Assembly (NCBI GenBank): GCA_041655595.1
Contig: JBBAFB010000016.1
Location: forward strand, 1 to 25,453
Length of the DNA stretch: 25,453 bases
From: JBBAFB01 sp041655595
Lineage (GTDB): Bacteria; Bacillota; DULZ01
Direction of reading: 5' to 3'
Shown here: positions 24,740-25,453 of the stretch, piece after piece
Numbering within the stretch: the stretch's first letter is position 1
How the letters are laid out: each line of letters starts with the position of its first letter
The notes under the pieces: generated by a model
Seen by the model: only the letters and a program-made list of their open reading frames with translations
Databases searched by the model: none
Told to the model about the DNA's origin: nothing
Translations under genes and position numbers: made by a program

Positions 24740-24768
24740 ATTTTACTTTAAATCTGTTTGGCTGTCAA
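24740..24768 (-). promoter_or_regulatory. Strong sigma-A promoter for the ylxM-ffh-rpsP cluster
   Basis: Minus-strand TTGACA (24768-24763, perfect -35), an exact 17-base spacer and TAAAAT (24745-24740). It begins 3 bases after the mtaD stop and gives a start near 24733. Confidence 0.75.
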
Positions 24769-24771
24769 TAG

Positions 24772-25453
24772 CTAACTTATAATGCGCTGGGAGGCTTCCT
24801 GAACCTTACGATAAATTTCCCCCTCATCCATCCGAAGGGCTTTGCCCTGTTCAATTAATACCTCTCCGTTAACTATAACCGTTTTCACGTCTCCCGGTTG
24901 GGCTGAATAAACCAAGTGGGCTATAATATTGTGCTGGGGATAAAAATGAGGCCGGTTGTTATCAACTAAAATTATATCCGCTTTATACCCCTTTTTTAAA
25001 ATCCCAACCTTAGCCAGCCCCAAGGCTTTGCCACCGTTTCTGGTAGCCATTGCCAAAGCCTGGTAGGCATTAATTGCCATCGGATCAGAATGTTCGACCT
25101 TGTGCAGTAGGGCTGCCATCCGCATTTCCCCGAACAATTCTAAATTATTATTACTGGCCGGCCCATCGGTTCCCAGGGCAACCACCACATTCTTACTAAG
25201 TAAATCCGGTATCGGGGCCACCCCACTGGCAAGCTTCATATTGCTCTCAGGGTTATGTGCCACTTTCACATTATGTTCGGCCAAAATATCCAGTTCCTCC
25301 GGCTCTAAATGCACGCAGTGAGCCGCTAAGACCGGCAAGTCAAACAGACCTAAATACTTCATGAATTCCACCGGAGGTTTGCCATATTGTTTTTTAATAT
25401 TTAGACTTTCATCCTTTGTTTCCGCAAGGTGGATATGTATCCCTGCCCCTAAA
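24772..25453 (-). CDS. mtaD: 5-methylthioadenosine/S-adenosylhomocysteine deaminase, 5' end outside the window
   Basis: Metal-dependent amidohydrolase of the TrzA/AtzB/MtaD group, which deaminates methylthioadenosine or S-adenosylhomocysteine to inosyl products. The open frame runs to the window edge, so 226 C-terminal residues are visible and the N-terminal metal HxH is missing. Present are GAGIHIHLAET at the start of the fragment, LAAHCVHLEPEELDILAEHNVKVAHNPESNMKLASG, and ALGTDGPASNNNLELFGEMRMAALLHK with the metal-binding aspartate. The C-terminal beta-sandwich closes the protein. Exact substrate specificity (MTA/SAH against related 5'-deoxyadenosine or guanine deaminases) is not proved by sequence. 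No terminator was seen before the ylxM promoter. Confidence 0.88.
   Translation of the reverse strand, partial: LGAGIHIHLAETKDESLNIKKQYGKPPVEFMKYLGLFDLPVLAAHCVHLEPEELDILAEHNVKVAHNPESNMKLASGVAPIPDLLSKNVVVALGTDGPASNNNLELFGEMRMAALLHKVEHSDPMAINAYQALAMATRNGGKALGLAKVGILKKGYKADIILVDNNRPHFYPQHNIIAHLVYSAQPGDVKTVIVNGEVLIEQGKALRMDEGEIYRKVQEASQRIIS

Overview
The window is a housekeeping segment of a low-GC, Gram-positive-type bacterial chromosome. Every gene I can support is on the minus strand, so genes read from high to low coordinates. Shine-Dalgarno sites of the GGAGG type, several GTG/TTG starts, and the order ylxM-ffh-rpsP-khpA-rimM-trmD-rplS-lepB-rbgA-rnhB followed by yraN-comM-dprA-topA-trmFO-xerC point to the Firmicutes. 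An 11-gene nuo operon without nuoEFG suggests the Clostridia, probably a Peptococcaceae or Desulfotomaculum/Desulfitobacterium-like anaerobe. That placement is inference. Layout in reading order: (1) 25453-24772, the 3' part of an MtaD-type deaminase. (2) 24768-18396, a promoter followed by the translation, secretion and ribosome-assembly cluster (YlxM, SRP54/Ffh, S16, KhpA, RimM, TrmD, L19, signal peptidase I, RbgA, RNase HII). A hairpin separates rplS from lepB. (3) 18395-18044, a 352-base intergenic control region with two candidate promoters and two dyads. (4) 18043-8363, nuoABCDHIJKLMN, encoding the membrane arm and quinone module of complex I but no NADH-oxidising module; it ends at a clear intrinsic terminator. 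(5) 8233-1, yraN, comM/yifB, a DUF3592-like membrane protein, a 37-residue membrane microprotein with its own promoter and terminator, then dprA, topA, trmFO and the 5' part of xerC. Functionally the segment joins co-translational protein targeting and ribosome maturation, an ion-pumping quinone reductase that must get electrons from something other than NuoEFG, and DNA topology, recombination and uptake functions. I found no mobile element, CRISPR array, tRNA or rRNA, and no clear defence system. The points most worth a second look are the unannotated microprotein gene at 5440-5553, the replacement by leucine of the TM7 lysine of NuoM (while NuoL and NuoN keep theirs), and the structured nuo control region. 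Several starts were moved from the longest open frame because Shine-Dalgarno placement or family alignment favours an internal start: nuoA, nuoB, nuoM, topA, rpsP, rimM, rnhB, ffh and the DUF3592-like gene.
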